Positions 40,237 to 53,568 of a stretch of DNA of 64,000 bases are shown in pieces. The notes under the pieces were generated by a model. The model was not told the origin of the DNA. It made no database searches and was given only the letters and a program-made list of their open reading frames with translations. Position 1 is the stretch's first letter. Each line of letters starts with the position of its first letter. The position numbers were made by a program, and so were the translations under genes. The stretch lies in NCBI GenBank assembly GCA_033557835.1, contig JAWQRO010000003.1, positions 1 to 64,000 of the forward strand, given 5' to 3'. The stretch comes from Helochares maculicollis (taxonomy: Eukaryota > Arthropoda > Insecta > Coleoptera > Hydrophilidae).

Positions 40237-42397
40237 AGGAGGATTTTTGGAATGGTTGGAAAATCTAAATAAAATGTTAGTCCAGACTTTATTTATTTTA
40301 AGCATGAAATTTTTCAACGAGCTATGCCAGACACAATATAAAACAAATTCTCCAACGGAAGGTAATTCTACTAATAAGTTTAAAGTGCAGCAACAAAACT
40401 ACTAAACAATCCTTAATATAACACAAAATAACCATTAATAGTAGTTAAATTTCTGATTTAATTTATTTCTTTGTGCAACTAAATTTCAAAAATTAGATTC
40501 CCAGTTGGGAACGAAATACAATAGAGGCTTAATTGATTTGTTGTATTCGTTTGAGATAATTCTCCTCGAACGAACTTCTGATTAATCTGGGAGACGGCTG
40601 TGAAAAATCTTTATTTATTTGTAACTTTCGAGAAATTTCTTAGTGCCGACGTTTGTATAAAATTCAGAACACATGTAATCGCATATGTTTTGTGTACAAA
40701 AATTATGTGTACAATAGAACATCCTAAAAGAATGTCAGCGTTTAATCGACGGCCAGAACAGGCAGTTTATGCATGCCAAGAGATCCTCTCCGAAACATTT
40801 TTCATAGAGAAATTTTGGATGGAACATTAAAAGTAAACTAGTTCCATAAACAGGAAAAACAGCGAGTAATGGGCTTTTCAGAAATGCTAAAAGTGAAGAA
40901 GACGGAATAATTTCAAAGTGGGAAATTTTCACACGGAATCCCGGACGGGGAAAACTTTACACACGAAGCCGTTCCCTTCCCAATTGAGTTAGAACTTGCA
41001 AGGAAAAAAGTAATGTTCTTTATTGTTATGTTTTTATAAGAAACGTTTCCTAATGGAATGGCTAAAAGAAACATACGAACTACTCACTGGAAATTTAATA
41101 ATTCCTTGGCACATAATTGGCAAGCAGATACGCTGGAGTTATGTACAATACATAAAGACCGATATACAAAGAGAGCTCCGACACTAACAAGACTCCGGGA
41201 AGTTACTACAAATTACCTCGGTGCCTAATACGCTTTTGAACACAAACTTGGCCAGGAGAATATTAATATAGATGAGATAAGAAATTTGATCGCTTCCAAT
41301 GACATAATTTACATAACCATGCACAGTGAATGAAATAAGAGGAAACTTTCCGTGTGGCTGGTGGTGGGATACTCCACCCTTAGCTCGGCTTGCCTCGCTA
41401 CACCTCGCGTCACCTCTCCACGGCTACCGGAATAAATTTTGTTGAATTAAATCACGAAGTTGCTCGGCCTCAGGTGGTCTCCCAGGCCTCTGCGCGTTTC
41501 AATAAGTAGTTTTCCCGAAAAAGCGAATATGTATTTAAATGACAAATTTTCCGCTAATCAAAACGAGGACCCAGAAAATCGAAACATGAAAATGAAAGAA
41601 GGTATGAGGAAATTGCGTTGTTTAGGGGTTGGAATAACCGCTATTTCGTAGAAGCAAGCTATTTTTGCGAATTCACGGTTGTTACCAATTACCAGCTATT
41701 TTGCGAATAGCGCCTAGCTTCTATATAGCGTACACTATTGCTTTTCAGATTTGTATGTGCACTGGAAATAATTGACAACCTAAACGAGTTTCAAAGCAAG
41801 CACGGCATTTAAACAATGCTATGGGCTAACATTTTTCATTTATTAACCTTTAACACCTTTTTCCGTCAATTATTAGCATTTTTGTTGTTTCATTTTAGTC
41901 CTATGATAAAACTTAATTATGTGCTTTTTAAAATAATCAAAAAGTATAACATATATAAGTGGGTAAAATTATCGATTTAATCGATTTATTGATTTAATGT
42001 TACGATAACATAATTTTTAATTTTGGAATAGACAGTGAAATAAATAATAATAAATTAATGTGCATTACTTTGATTTATTAAATGTTAATATGTTTCACTT
42101 TGACTTCGGCGACATTTATAAATTTTAATTAAATAATTCTATAAATCAGCTAGTAAATTTCCGTACAAATAATATATAGTAATAAGTGAATACACCCCAG
42201 GATTATCACAGCGGGAAAAATTATTTGAGGTAAAAACTCCGAAAATTTATAGGTAGTATAAGCAACCCCTGTTTCATTAACCACGGGTGTAACCTAATGG
42301 ATTATTATTGTATTAAATTACAAAAAATATAGAATCGCCTCAATTGTGCAGAAATGATGATAATTGAGAAGGGCGAATTTTGGGCGGAAAGTAGGCG

Positions 42398-42423
42398 ATG
42401 ATAATAATAATACTAATAATAAA
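42398..42423. repeat. (AAT)n microsatellite
   Basis: Interrupted AAT/ATA trinucleotide repeat of about 26 bp. A similar shorter (ATT)5 lies at 31775-31789. Confidence 0.8.
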
Positions 42424-42728
42424 GAGTTATATCTTCTACCGGAGGGGCAATCAGAAACGGTCATTAGAGACTGAAAATCAGGGCTCGAACTATCGAGGGA
42501 GACGCGTGAAGTTTTCTTTATCCCCGAGTCCACCGTAAATTTTTGTGGAAAAATTGCAGTCACGTATAATATTCCACGTGGCATTACGAGCAAGGCCATA
42601 CGCTTTTGAATTGCCAACTTGGCCTAACATGGTCATTAACGTTTTAAAACGGGATGTTACATTTACAAGCCGCCTCCAAACTGCCTAATTTGCAAAATTA
42701 AAAACCCTCTTAAGTGCCACATTGAGCC

Positions 42729-42740
42729 AGTGACGTCACT
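42729..42740. promoter_or_regulatory. Extended palindromic CRE (AGTGACGTCACT)
   Basis: A 12-bp perfect palindrome around a CREB/ATF site, within a GC-richer block (about 42600-43080) that may be a conserved noncoding element. Confidence 0.35.
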
Positions 42741-45448
42741 TCTTCATAACTAATACATAAAATTGCATGATTTTTAAAAATGTAGTGCTCAAACGCCATG
42801 ACGCTTCCGAAACATCAAAATGGCACCCTAAACCACCGTTTACCCACTCAATCTTTCTCCTTTGAGAGGTAGTTTTTCCGTCTGCTATGATGAATTAGTA
42901 ACTTTCGCCAAAGTTTTCTGTCCGATTTCCACAAGCTAGCCAAGAGTTGTATAGCAGATTGACTTGAAAACGCAACAGGACGTTTTGACGGATTTTGTGA
43001 GATTTTATGAACCTTCCGGCAACTTGCGGTAGTTCCTTGCCTGTGCTGTCGCCTTTAATCTTTAATGTTTTGGGTCGCGTCGCTTAAAAATCAAGGTTAT
43101 ACTTGGACGCATGGGAGCCCATCAGAAGCTATCTACATAATTCAGGGCGTCCACTTTCAATTTATAATACAGTTGGGTATCGGTTGGAGTTTATGTATAA
43201 TAGAGGTGACTTGTGCATATTCTACTTTTGTGGCAGATACCAAATCAATCGCATAATATCAATGATTTTATATTCTCGCGTGCACGCTTTTGACAAGCGC
43301 GAAGGGCTACTCCATAAATTATGATCTCTCTTTCCTGGTTATTTCTACCAGCTCTTTAAGTCTTACTTGGCCAAACTGACGCGTGTAAAATATGAAGATC
43401 CGTACTGGACACTAAAGCTAATTAGGGTTTTTCATAACAACAGTGTTTACCACATTGATCACTAATTTTCACTGACTATGTAGCATCCATAGCGATGAGA
43501 AAATCTGTGGAAAGCTCAAAAAGAAAGTTGAAATTTACTCTTGACAAAAATGTCATGCGGCCTATAAAATAGCTCCTTAAATGCAACGAAACAATTGGCA
43601 TACATCGATTTTGCAAATATCTAGTCTACATCAATGCCCAAATATCCACACATTAAAAGATTTTGATATTACTCTCGCTGCAAGCTTCACCGGAAAAGAC
43701 ATACTAAAAAGAAACGTGATGAATTTGACACCCAGATCAAAAAAGACGTTGTATTTTTTACAATCAAATACTATGTCCAGTATGGAATTATGATATCTAG
43801 CTATGGGCTACCCTAGTAAATCCAACATTCATATGATCCAACGTTTATAGAAAAGTGTTTCAGTGTATCGTGAACACGCTTTAGTATATGCATAACGGTT
43901 ACTTTTATCCTAATGTTGGGACTGCGATTCAAAAATCATATTGACATCGAAGAGTCATCACTAAACAGCTTAGATAAATAAAACCATTGGAATTTGTAAA
44001 AGGACAGTACAATAAATGATTGAGTTAAGAATGTCTAGGCCTTATTCTCTAGTATATTCAGCTAAATCTAAATTATTAATTGGATTTGTGAACTGGTTTT
44101 ATTAATATGAAACTGGAAATAATCAAAGTTCAGCATAAGAATAAAATCAACCAAAAATGCGAAGTAAGCGATTTACATCGCAGATTTTATAATTTAAAAA
44201 ATCAAAATCTGTAATCCACAATAAAATATAAATGAAATAAAAAACTATACCTACGCATTTCATCTTTGAAAATATACAACGACCTATTGTGGAGTAAAGT
44301 ATCCTCCTGTATACTTTTTCAAAATCAAAATTTTAAGACTCGTTTTTAATTAAATATGAGTTAAGCATAAATAATTTTGTGTCTTTGTAAATTTAAAAAC
44401 ATTAGCTTATATTTGGGTTTGATTAAATTTTCTACGTACTTTACAAGGTATTTTTATGGCTTTTTTATTTAAATATTTTTTTACCATAAAATTCAACGAG
44501 TGCATAATAACAACAACCGAAAGTATAGATCAGAATGCAATTCCAAAGACTTCAATGATTAATTTACCAGAAAAGGTATATATGAAAAGCATAATCAAAA
44601 GTCGAGAAAACGATAAATAATTTTTTTTATATAAGAGTCAGTCCTACAAAAAGCGACTGCACTGTAAATAAACCTGCCTAGGGATTGTAACAAGAACTTC
44701 AAACAAACAAATTATAAGCAAAGCACTTTAATACCACTATTTCAGCAGATAATCATTATTATTGTAATATAATATGACAAATATAAATCATATGTTTCAC
44801 ATAGCTATCAAACCTTATAAATAAATTAGTTTTAGTAAACAGTTTAACATAACGCAAGAAAGGCGTACAACAGAAAATTGTAAAACGAAGTAACAAGTAT
44901 CAAAAAAATAATATTGTTAACTAATATCATACAAAATCGCAGTTGAATGTTTGGAAGAAAAACTAAAATGTAGAATGATTTTAGACTCGCCTTGTGATGA
45001 ATAAATAAATAAAAATGAAAATCATATTTCTTTAAAATTGACAAAACACAATCACAAATACATATATATGAAATTAGTGTTTTAAGATCATGGAGAGAGC
45101 TACACGAGGATTATATTGCACAAATTAGAGGCATTCTAGAAGAACTGGAATTTTCTTCTGACAATGTCGTTACATTACGAACGACCGTAAATTGAATCAG
45201 TCTTACAAAAGTTTCGTTACTCTAGATACATTTGCCTTAAAGTAGATCCCCAAATTTAAGCAATTTGAAAATATGTGAACGATTCATAACGCTCAAAACT
45301 ATGGCTACAAAATTAAAAAGATAATACTCCTACCAAATTGAACCATGAATCAAGTGAAAGTTCCAATTGCGAAGATATGGAAACAAACCATACACTAAGA
45401 AATATGATTTAGAAAATATATTAGTCCAACTTATTGAAAAAACTCTAT

Positions 45449-45469
45449 AGTTTGGGCTAAGCCCAAACT
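45449..45469. other. Perfect 21-bp palindrome
   Basis: AGTTTGGGCT and AGCCCAAACT are exact reverse complements around one central A. A further CTAT/ATAG pair extends the stem after one unpaired C. Confidence 0.6.
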
Positions 45470-47905
45470 CATAGTAGTCCGACTGAGTCCCAAAATGCCT
45501 GACCAAGTCGTCCATGCATGTTTCATGAGAACCATGGAACTATGGAGGAGTCAATGCAAAAAGATATATCCTAATCTTACACGTTAAGGCATTTTAATGC
45601 GTTTTGTAATCCATTTAAATATTTTGTAAGGACATTAGATTTTAGGACGCTGTTTTAGATTTACCCGCGGTGGCTTTAATTCTTTAAGCAATGCGTGCCA
45701 CACATTTAAAATGAAATTAAATTGTTAGAGTATGAGACGATTGCGAGCCAGGGATAAGAATGGCGATCTTATGACTCCTCTGAGTTATTTCCTGAGGAAG
45801 GAGATGCGAATAGAATTAAATTGGATAATACTGTCGAGCCAAGTCATTGCAACGCGGCGCTGCTGTTGGAAAGAGAGCATCCAGCAACCAGCCAACGTAT
45901 GTATGTGAAATTTTAAACCGGCGTAAGTCAAGAAGAATATGTGGAACGCAGAAAGAATATATAAAGCGATTGTGTTATCCGCGACATTTTCCGAAGGAGC
46001 TCCTAACTTTATTGTGTTTAGGCGACGTCTAAATACAATTCACGTTATCGATATATGTATGTTCTTGCTCTTTGACCCATTTCTGATATTATTTGGAGAA
46101 AAAATGAGCAAGGCATTTTCGCCATTCATCTCCGGAGCAAGTTCGCATAGAAAAAGTCCCATTATTTGGTAATAGTGACACAACACGTAAATGCCGCAAA
46201 CTTCCTGTCGCCCCCTCGTTACATCACAAGGTTGAGCCCCATTCAGCTATTATGGTGTTGTTAATTCATTGAGAGGTAATGTAACTCATTTAGTCCGTTG
46301 ATATATGTTACTAGCACAATCGCTGGTTCACTTCAACAGGCTAACCGAACTTCATCAGGACCTTGAGCGTTTTATGATTTATTATATCCCGAATTGTCGT
46401 CATTTTTAAATAAAAGTTTTCAGTCAGACTTTCAAAATTTAAATATAATTGGAAGCATTTCATGCAAGAAGTTATTGATGGGTTAATATAAAAATATTAT
46501 CAATCACTACGAAGTTACATCTCAGATATCGCTAATTTCAGAAGTAATTCATTTGCGACCGATCAGCATTTTTCCAGCTCTTTCCAACACAATTAAAGAA
46601 GTATTATCCAGTTTCCAATCCTCCTAAGTGAAAAGAATGGTATTCTGAGCATACAAATAGACATTCGCACTGATTGCAGTGATGCTCAATGTGTGTGTGT
46701 GTTAGTAAAATTTAGAGAATGCACCTAGTAGCTTTTGTTGAAACACTGAGATTCCTACTTACAACACCGGATCGATCAGGACTTGCCCTCTATTTATAAT
46801 TCAAAAGCTGTACACCTAACTGCAGCGGGTTCATCTTTCCTCGGTAATTATCAGGTCTTTATGGCCCAACAAATCTGCGCACCGGTCTTTGAAATTTCAT
46901 ATTCATACCAGAAACTTTCAGATGGGAAGTTAAATTGTTAGTATAAAACCAATACGATTGTGAATAGGAAAATCTTTGTGCAGAGGCTCTACCTAAAAGC
47001 TTCCTGAAAGTTTAATTAAGTTGAGTGCGGATAGCTACCCTTACACATTTTATTGTAATGTACTCACGAGGTATATGATAAGATCGGAAAGCTTAAACAA
47101 AGAAAAAAAGTGGACGTGCACTGGCATTAATTACCAACTAGCATGGTAGTAATTTCCAATTTAGGGGTTGCAGCTTGAAAAAAAGGAGGATCTATTTGCC
47201 AACAAACAAAGACGGAAAAACGTAATATAAGTAGTTTATATGTGGAATCCCAATGGATCGAATGGAATAAAAGACGAAAACACAACTCCAAACAAGATTT
47301 ATTAGGAGACGCAGAGAGAGCTGCTCTCAGACAGGGGAGACATCAAATTCCGGTATTTTTAACCTTAATTGAAATCGGAAGCTTTGTCGCAAATAGAAAA
47401 ACAGCTAATGATAATATATATTCTCGACGCGGACGAAATTGGAATCTCGAATAAATTTCGAAACTCAAATAAACGGGAATTTTATCACCCATCAGAAGTT
47501 TACACATGTGCTGAAAAACAAATTATGGAAAAGCTTCATCAAGAAATTTATTTTGCATTACAATTAAATTTTATATGTAGAGTTTAATTAACGAATATAT
47601 TTCACAAATAAAATAAATTACAACAATTAAATAATTATATTTGGGTGCAACTAATAAATATAATTGGGCAAAATATGATTTAATAGTAATAAATTTGTGT
47701 GAAGGCATAGTGGCGACCAATTTATGTGTAAATGAATTTTTTAATGAACATCCTTTATGCCCATATATGAATTTTTGCCGTGATAATTTTGCATAAACGA
47801 GTTGTCGCCTAAGGCTGCTTTACGGATAAATGAATATTCCTTTTCACAGAGTAATATTTTTTTATACTTTTTGTGGTCATTTCACATGCATAATATTAGT
47901 GGTTG

Positions 47906-48001
47906 AACAAAAATAGGTTAAATGTGTTTAACAAAACTAGGTTAAATGTATTCAACAAAAATGGGTTAAGTGCGTTCAACAAAATTATAGGTAAATTTCA
48001 G
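47906..48001. repeat. 24-bp tandem repeat, three copies plus a partial copy
   Basis: Contiguous units beginning AACAAAAATAGGTTAAATG at 47906, 47930 and 47954 with few differences, then a diverged fourth copy from 47978. Confidence 0.8.
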
Positions 48002-50832
48002 TTTTCATGATTAGCAACGCCTGTGTTTATGCTTCTCACGCTTGAAGGTTAATAGATAAAAAATTAAGAAGACCAAACACCATATCAAAATTGAGAAATT
48101 AAGTCTTTTAATAAATTAATATACATAGTTCTCTGACACTTCCTCACACTAAACTGCATATATTACAAAGTATAAAGCATATTAACATTAATGAATAGAC
48201 ATATGACTCAGTCCCATACACAACGAATACAAAATTTGCTGACCAATCTCATAAGTCTGATTGTAACGTTATAATCAAAATATAATATTACAATTGAATC
48301 AAAAGCTATATTTAGAATACACAGTTATTGTCACGGTAAGGACATTCAAATAAGATTTCATTGTAGCTTTGACGGATTTTTGGAGTGGCTTTACATATTT
48401 TCCTTGCGCAAAGATTTTGGCAATAAACCAATGCAATGTTGAGCTCATATATTATGCATAGATATATAATGCCCGTGTTAAGACATTAATAAAGTGAAGA
48501 CAAATATTTTATTCAATTATAGTAGCATACACTAATATAAAAAAATTGGACTGTCCCCACTTAATATTTTTTTACACGTACATGTAAAAGTAACTAGTTC
48601 TAGCAGTTTTATGTGATTACATAAAAGAAGAAGAAAACGATGCAGAAATCGAACTAAACTTTTATATTTTTAATGATTTACAAGTCTTTTAATGTGTTCT
48701 TGCATTATTCACTAACGAATTTCCACTCGAGCATGCAGACTCAAGTAAGCTTAACTTATTTGTTTTTTGATGTACTCTTTCTCTCTTACCACATGGACAT
48801 TTTATAATTCATATGAATAAAAATACAACCACCAGAATTCAAACCTAAATAATATTTTAGATGAACTATTTACATGCTCTAACTGTTTATGCACCCTAGA
48901 TTCATAAGTTCAGCTGATTTGACCTGATTTTTGTACCCAAGTATTAATAATAAATGCCTAAATATAATGAGAAAATAAACTGCGAAAAGCTGCAGAGGTC
49001 GTGTAAGGAGAAATAGTAAACTTACACTACGAACAGCGAGATTTATTGCCAGATAGACATAAAAGCACTCTTTATTTATCTTCATAGATGAACGTCTATA
49101 TTTTCAGAAAAGTATTTTTGATTTCATAATGAGTTTATGTTGCTAGCGAAAGCCTGAGATACTAGAGTAGTCACGAAACACGAATATCGAGTAAGTGAAG
49201 CTTATTTGACTGTTGATGTATGTTGACTTTTCTACTATGTGTACATTTAGAAATTTATAACGCCCAAATTACTCTCAATACAGACGCTGATAATTCACGA
49301 CCGTCCTAGTTGCGACATTTCTCAAAGATTTTTTAAACTATAAAATAAATAGTCAATAGGAGACATATCCGGGGTGTATACAAGATGTTTCAATTTTTCT
49401 TTGTATTTAATTTTCTCTTCACATTCGCTGTAATTCTTCAAATTTTGTTTCTTTCAAAAGCAACTGAACTTCTAGGCACTATTAACCCAACACCAGAACT
49501 TAAGAGAATTAAACCATTCGATATTCCCTAGTCTCCAGTGCCAGGTCCAAAAAATTCTTTGACATAGTAAATTGATTTGAAAGTACAGCAGAGGAGTATA
49601 GTTATGTGCCTCTTGATGGAAAGACTAGCTTTATCACTTCTCTGACGCATCTTGACTTTTTAAAACAATAACAAAAAGATACCTATTTAATTATAAAAAT
49701 TTGTTTACTGAGCTTATGCACTGTAAGCGTGCACTACAATATGTCATAATTTGCAAAAAACGGAACACAATAAACTTGACCTGATCGAAAAAAGCTCAAA
49801 TTTACACTCAATAGCTCAAAGGAGCGTAGTTAACATTATTTAATGATTTTTTGAAGAGTAAGTATTGCTTTTAAATATACAAGCAATTGTCTTTGTTACG
49901 AGTTTATTTAGGTAATTATTTTCCTAGATAGAATTTTTTAATGTTCTTCGTTTTCTTTATGAAGATATTTCCATGATACTTACTGTGCAGCTGAGTATTC
50001 CATTTTGGAACTACCTAGCAATTATGTTATATTTTGTTTCACGTATTAGTAGAGCACCTAGGTACTAAATTATATTATTTTTTTCCATTTCCAATTTCAA
50101 GAATATTTTGGTGTCAACATAGTTCAATATATTTTCTCCATATTTTATCAGTATGTTTTAGTTTCTTTTTACTATAACAGTTTTACATATTTTAAGCTAT
50201 AGGGTGGTTCGCATCGGTATACCGCCTGAGTATTTCTTTGTAGAACTAGTTTGCAGTTACTTTATTCCTTCAAACAGAAAGTCACAACAATATTTTTAAA
50301 ACATTATTCTTCTATTGTAGATGTGTACGCTTTGTCAATCATTTCAAAATCATAGACATTTTAAAAAATGTTACTCCTTAGGCTTTTCTCATGCCATATT
50401 GCAAATACGGTTTTCAAAATACTTCCTTGTATAGTCGAAAGTGGGTCCTAGTGATTATTATTTAAGAAAGATCTTAGGTAACGACAATTTAAGGACAATG
50501 GTGTATATCTACCAGCTGTAATAAGAATATTGTGAGAGTAGGAATGTCATATTTTAACAAACAAATATGCTTATCTTACTTGGGAAGAAGAGCTGCATTA
50601 AAGAAGTACGTTTAAACATGTAATTGCAATTCGAAATGAAACTGTGGAACGACAGAAACTTATAATTTTTTAGAATGTAATTTTCAGCGCATTCTCACTT
50701 GGCGAGGGATGCATGCGCGAAGCAATCGCATCCCGAGTAAGCGAAGCAAATGCGTAGCCGTTTCTTAGCTCTTTTGTTGGTCAGAAATGAACATGCTTTA
50801 AAATATAATGCAAATTGGCCAAAAAAAAAATT

Positions 50833-51200
50833 GCTACTTCCGAATAACGGCAACATATTTGGTTCTTAATGTATTCTGGCTTTCTTACTGCAGCCACTAA
50901 CTTTCGAAACTAAATATTTGTCATTCCGGTGCTTCAATCACATGAAACTTTGTATATGTAAAATTTTAATAGTTTTTGAGATGTAAACAAAATTAAAACT
51001 TGACAGCTTTGCTAAAAGGCTAGTTAACTTGAAACAATTTTAAAATTGTGGAAAGCAGTAAAACGTATACTCCTGGAAAGCCTTAGATGTCTCAAAACTG
51101 AATGTAGATTTTACGCTAATAGAAAAATACCAACTTTCACCACTCCAGCCCAAATGGTCCGAGTGCTTTTACGTTTACAAACACCCACATATAAGCACAT
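50833..51200 (+). repeat. Unclassified dispersed repeat, copy A
   Basis: Colinear with copy B at 61271-61680. Shared landmarks in order are: ACTTCCG, CATTCCGGTGCT, ATCA..TGAAA, TTTGTAT, GAGATGT, a TTGACAGCTT-like block, GGCTA, ATGTCTCAAAA, GCTAATAG, CACC, GTTTACA and a final ACAC/CACATAC-rich stretch. It has no coding frame or obvious terminal repeats. It may be the non-coding tail of a larger transposon. Confidence 0.7.
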
Positions 51201-52539
51201 ACAAAGTTGACTACTTAAAAGTAGCAGAAGTAGATCCAGCTAGCCATCAAAATGTGAAAATCGTCAACAACCCGAGTTGGGTTTTTTTACTTTCCTTTAT
51301 TCTGCTTCATATAGTGGATGAGAATGTTATAAATAATTAGTATATGCAATATGTATTTTAAATTGTTTGGAAATCTGCAGTATGTTTGAAAGTGAAGGGG
51401 TGAATTTAATTTCCGATTAGTTTCCGGTTAATTTGGAACAGTTCGCACAAAACTAGAGCTACAGTAACTGGAACTAGCTACATTTACTATTTCGATTTGA
51501 TAGCTATATAGGAATTACTCGAAATCATCAAAATTGACAGCTCATTAACTCTTATTATACTCAGGGGAATTGAAGGTATATTACACGGATATGGATCAAA
51601 GTTGCTCAGGCTGTGTCATTATATGATTTAATACCAGGGGGTTCAATATAAATTACACGCTATCTAGATGTGCATGAACTAATATAACTTGAAATACATT
51701 TAAAAACATTTAGCTTTGGGTCTACTGATTATTGATAAATTTTGAAGTCTACAACGAATAAATGGCACTTGAGAATGCCATTAAATTTTATCAGCTTTAT
51801 CTTGAAAGAAACGTCGGTAAAAAGAACCATTGCCTGATGTTCTAACGAAACGCAAATATATGTACGTCTTATTAGTAATATATGTCTGCATTATTTAACA
51901 ATTATAATTATCAACACTCTCGCTTGATTATTTTGAAGGAATACTATTTGGAATGGTTCCCAGTCGATATGCTCGTACACAAAACAATTTATATGATTCT
52001 TACATAGCGCCCTGTGGTAGAACTAACTAAAAGAAACAAGTCTACTGATTTTATAAAAAGTTAAAAATAAGTCATGTCACAACGAATGGTTTATTCTCAA
52101 TATTTACCTTATAAGGGACTTACCTACAGACAATTCGACAGCACCAGATGTAAAATAAAGTGTAGAATTATACAATGGTCACATTTGAAACAGTTATTGA
52201 TCAGAATGAAAACAACGCCAGATTACTTTATTTGTCATATTGATGCTTTGTGTGCCCAAAAAGTGAATCTTGCATTGTAGCAGGCACAAACATAATAAAC
52301 TCTTAAGATCAAAATATATTAATAAAAATCTAGAGATGGAATTATTGTATGGCGTGTTTATTCTCAGATCCAGCATTAACAAATACATAAAAATTGCCCA
52401 ATCCAATAAAACAACATATTTCGAACTAAATCAAATCCCATTCGCAATTCTCCAGAATTAATCCAATCTAAATCGTGCCCTAAATTATCAGCACAGTGAT
52501 ATGCCGCCGCCGCTGTACTCCAAACCGCAACATGTTTGG

Positions 52540-52910
52540 AGCTCCTGCATGTGTTAATTAGCTATTTAATAATGACGTAAGGCTTCAATACAAATTATAT
52601 TTGCCATCAGCCCGCCCATTGTTGCATTTTCCTGATCGCTAAATGCAAAACCGATAATTAGAATTGCTAACTGCATTTTCTTTTAAATTTAATAAAATAA
52701 TTGTTACAAGGTTGTGATCATTTTATAACCTAATTAAACCGATTGTCAATATCACATGTTTTACCTGTTCGTGCGAATAATGGCCGTGCTATTTCAATTC
52801 AGCAACAATTTCTAATTAGATGGCCAAACTGCAGGCCTTCATTGCAACGATCCTAACAAATTAATTGATTGGAGATAATTAATCCACCTGCAAAGTTGGC
52901 GTAAAACATA
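52540..52910. promoter_or_regulatory. Possible enhancer with repeated TAATTA sites
   Basis: About 370 bp holding TTAATTAGC, ATAATTAG, CTAATTAAA, CTAATTAGA, AATTAATTGATTGG and GATAATTAATCC, plus TGACGTAA. If the exon at 53102-53128 is real, this lies at the start of that gene's first intron. Confidence 0.35.
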
Positions 52911-53101
52911 TCAACAATAAAAACATCAAATAGGCGTGGCCTTGGCAACCAATTCTAGAGAAGATAAAAAGTGGGTCTTTTGAGATAAGGTCTGGTACTT
53001 ATACTAAATTGAAGTATAATCTAATATAAATTTAAACTGGCACAGTTTCGATATGCGTTTATCATAAAATTTCAATAAAAACAAACATTTTTTTAACTTA
53101 C

Positions 53102-53128
53102 CTCATCTTTCAGTTCACTCTTGGCCAT
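53102..53128 (-). CDS. Probable first coding exon of an unidentified minus-strand gene
   Basis: On the minus strand an ATG in strong context (GAAAATGG) opens MAKSELKDE and is followed directly by GAG|GTAAGT, a perfect donor, in phase 0. The nine codons are too few to name the protein. The head-to-head position 440 bp from VRK1 supports a real promoter here. The remaining exons must lie at lower coordinates; I could not recognise any, so the gene has a long first intron. It could also be a chance ATG plus donor. Confidence 0.5.
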
Positions 53129-53568
53129 TTTCACAAACCTAGTAAATACGAAAACTCCCGAACCGATTTAAAATTTGTTCGGATCGTACCGATATCAGTT
53201 TTTAATTAAAACTTTGCACGAATATATGAGGATGCTCTTCACTTACTAGGGTGTGGACTCTTCACCTTACCGTGTCATAATCAAGTCTATAAAGCAGGAC
53301 CATCAACATTCCTTTAATTTAGAATTTTGCATTCACATGCGGAAGGTTGGTCATTCTTTCGCGCCAACCCTCCGCAGTTGGTATAACGGCATATTCAAAC
53401 TTAACTGACAACTGCAGTTTATCGTTTAAATTTTACCAAGCAAGAAATCTGCGGCATGCAGATTTTTAAGCAATAATAAAACGATTAAAAGTAAATCCAG
53501 TGTTACTATTGCTACAATTATTTTATATTTCAAGTTTGCCGTGGTGTTTGTTGAACATAACCTCAAAC
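53129..53568. promoter_or_regulatory. Probable bidirectional promoter between VRK1 and a minus-strand gene
   Basis: These 440 bp separate the VRK1 start codon from the start codon of a probable minus-strand first exon. They are less AT-rich than the surroundings, contain an E2F-type site, and hold a TCAGTT initiator-like hexamer on the minus strand near 53402-53407. No obvious TATA box is seen on either side, as is common for housekeeping or cell-cycle genes. The bidirectional role is inferred from the layout alone. Confidence 0.55.
53339..53375. promoter_or_regulatory. E2F consensus site within a 12-bp inverted repeat
   Basis: TTTCGCGCCAA at 53357-53367 matches the E2F/DP consensus. It is enclosed by arms GCGGAAGGTTGG (53339-53350) and CCAACCCTCCGC (53364-53375), which are complementary at 11 of 12 positions with a 13-bp spacer. 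It lies about 200 bp before the VRK1 start. Cell-cycle control would suit a mitotic chromatin kinase. Confidence 0.6.

Larger units (their letters stand above)
27595..53095. other. AT-rich noncoding DNA between convergent gene starts
   Basis: Apart from the mariner relic, the broken frame at 39943-40236, repeats and regulatory-type clusters, no exon is supported. GC-richer islands at about 31270-31560, 31830-31940, 38440-39060, 41340-41500 and 42450-43080 could be conserved noncoding elements. The region 34500-35110 is a pyrimidine-rich stretch on the plus strand that opens a Phe/Ser-rich frame by composition. Confidence 0.45.
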
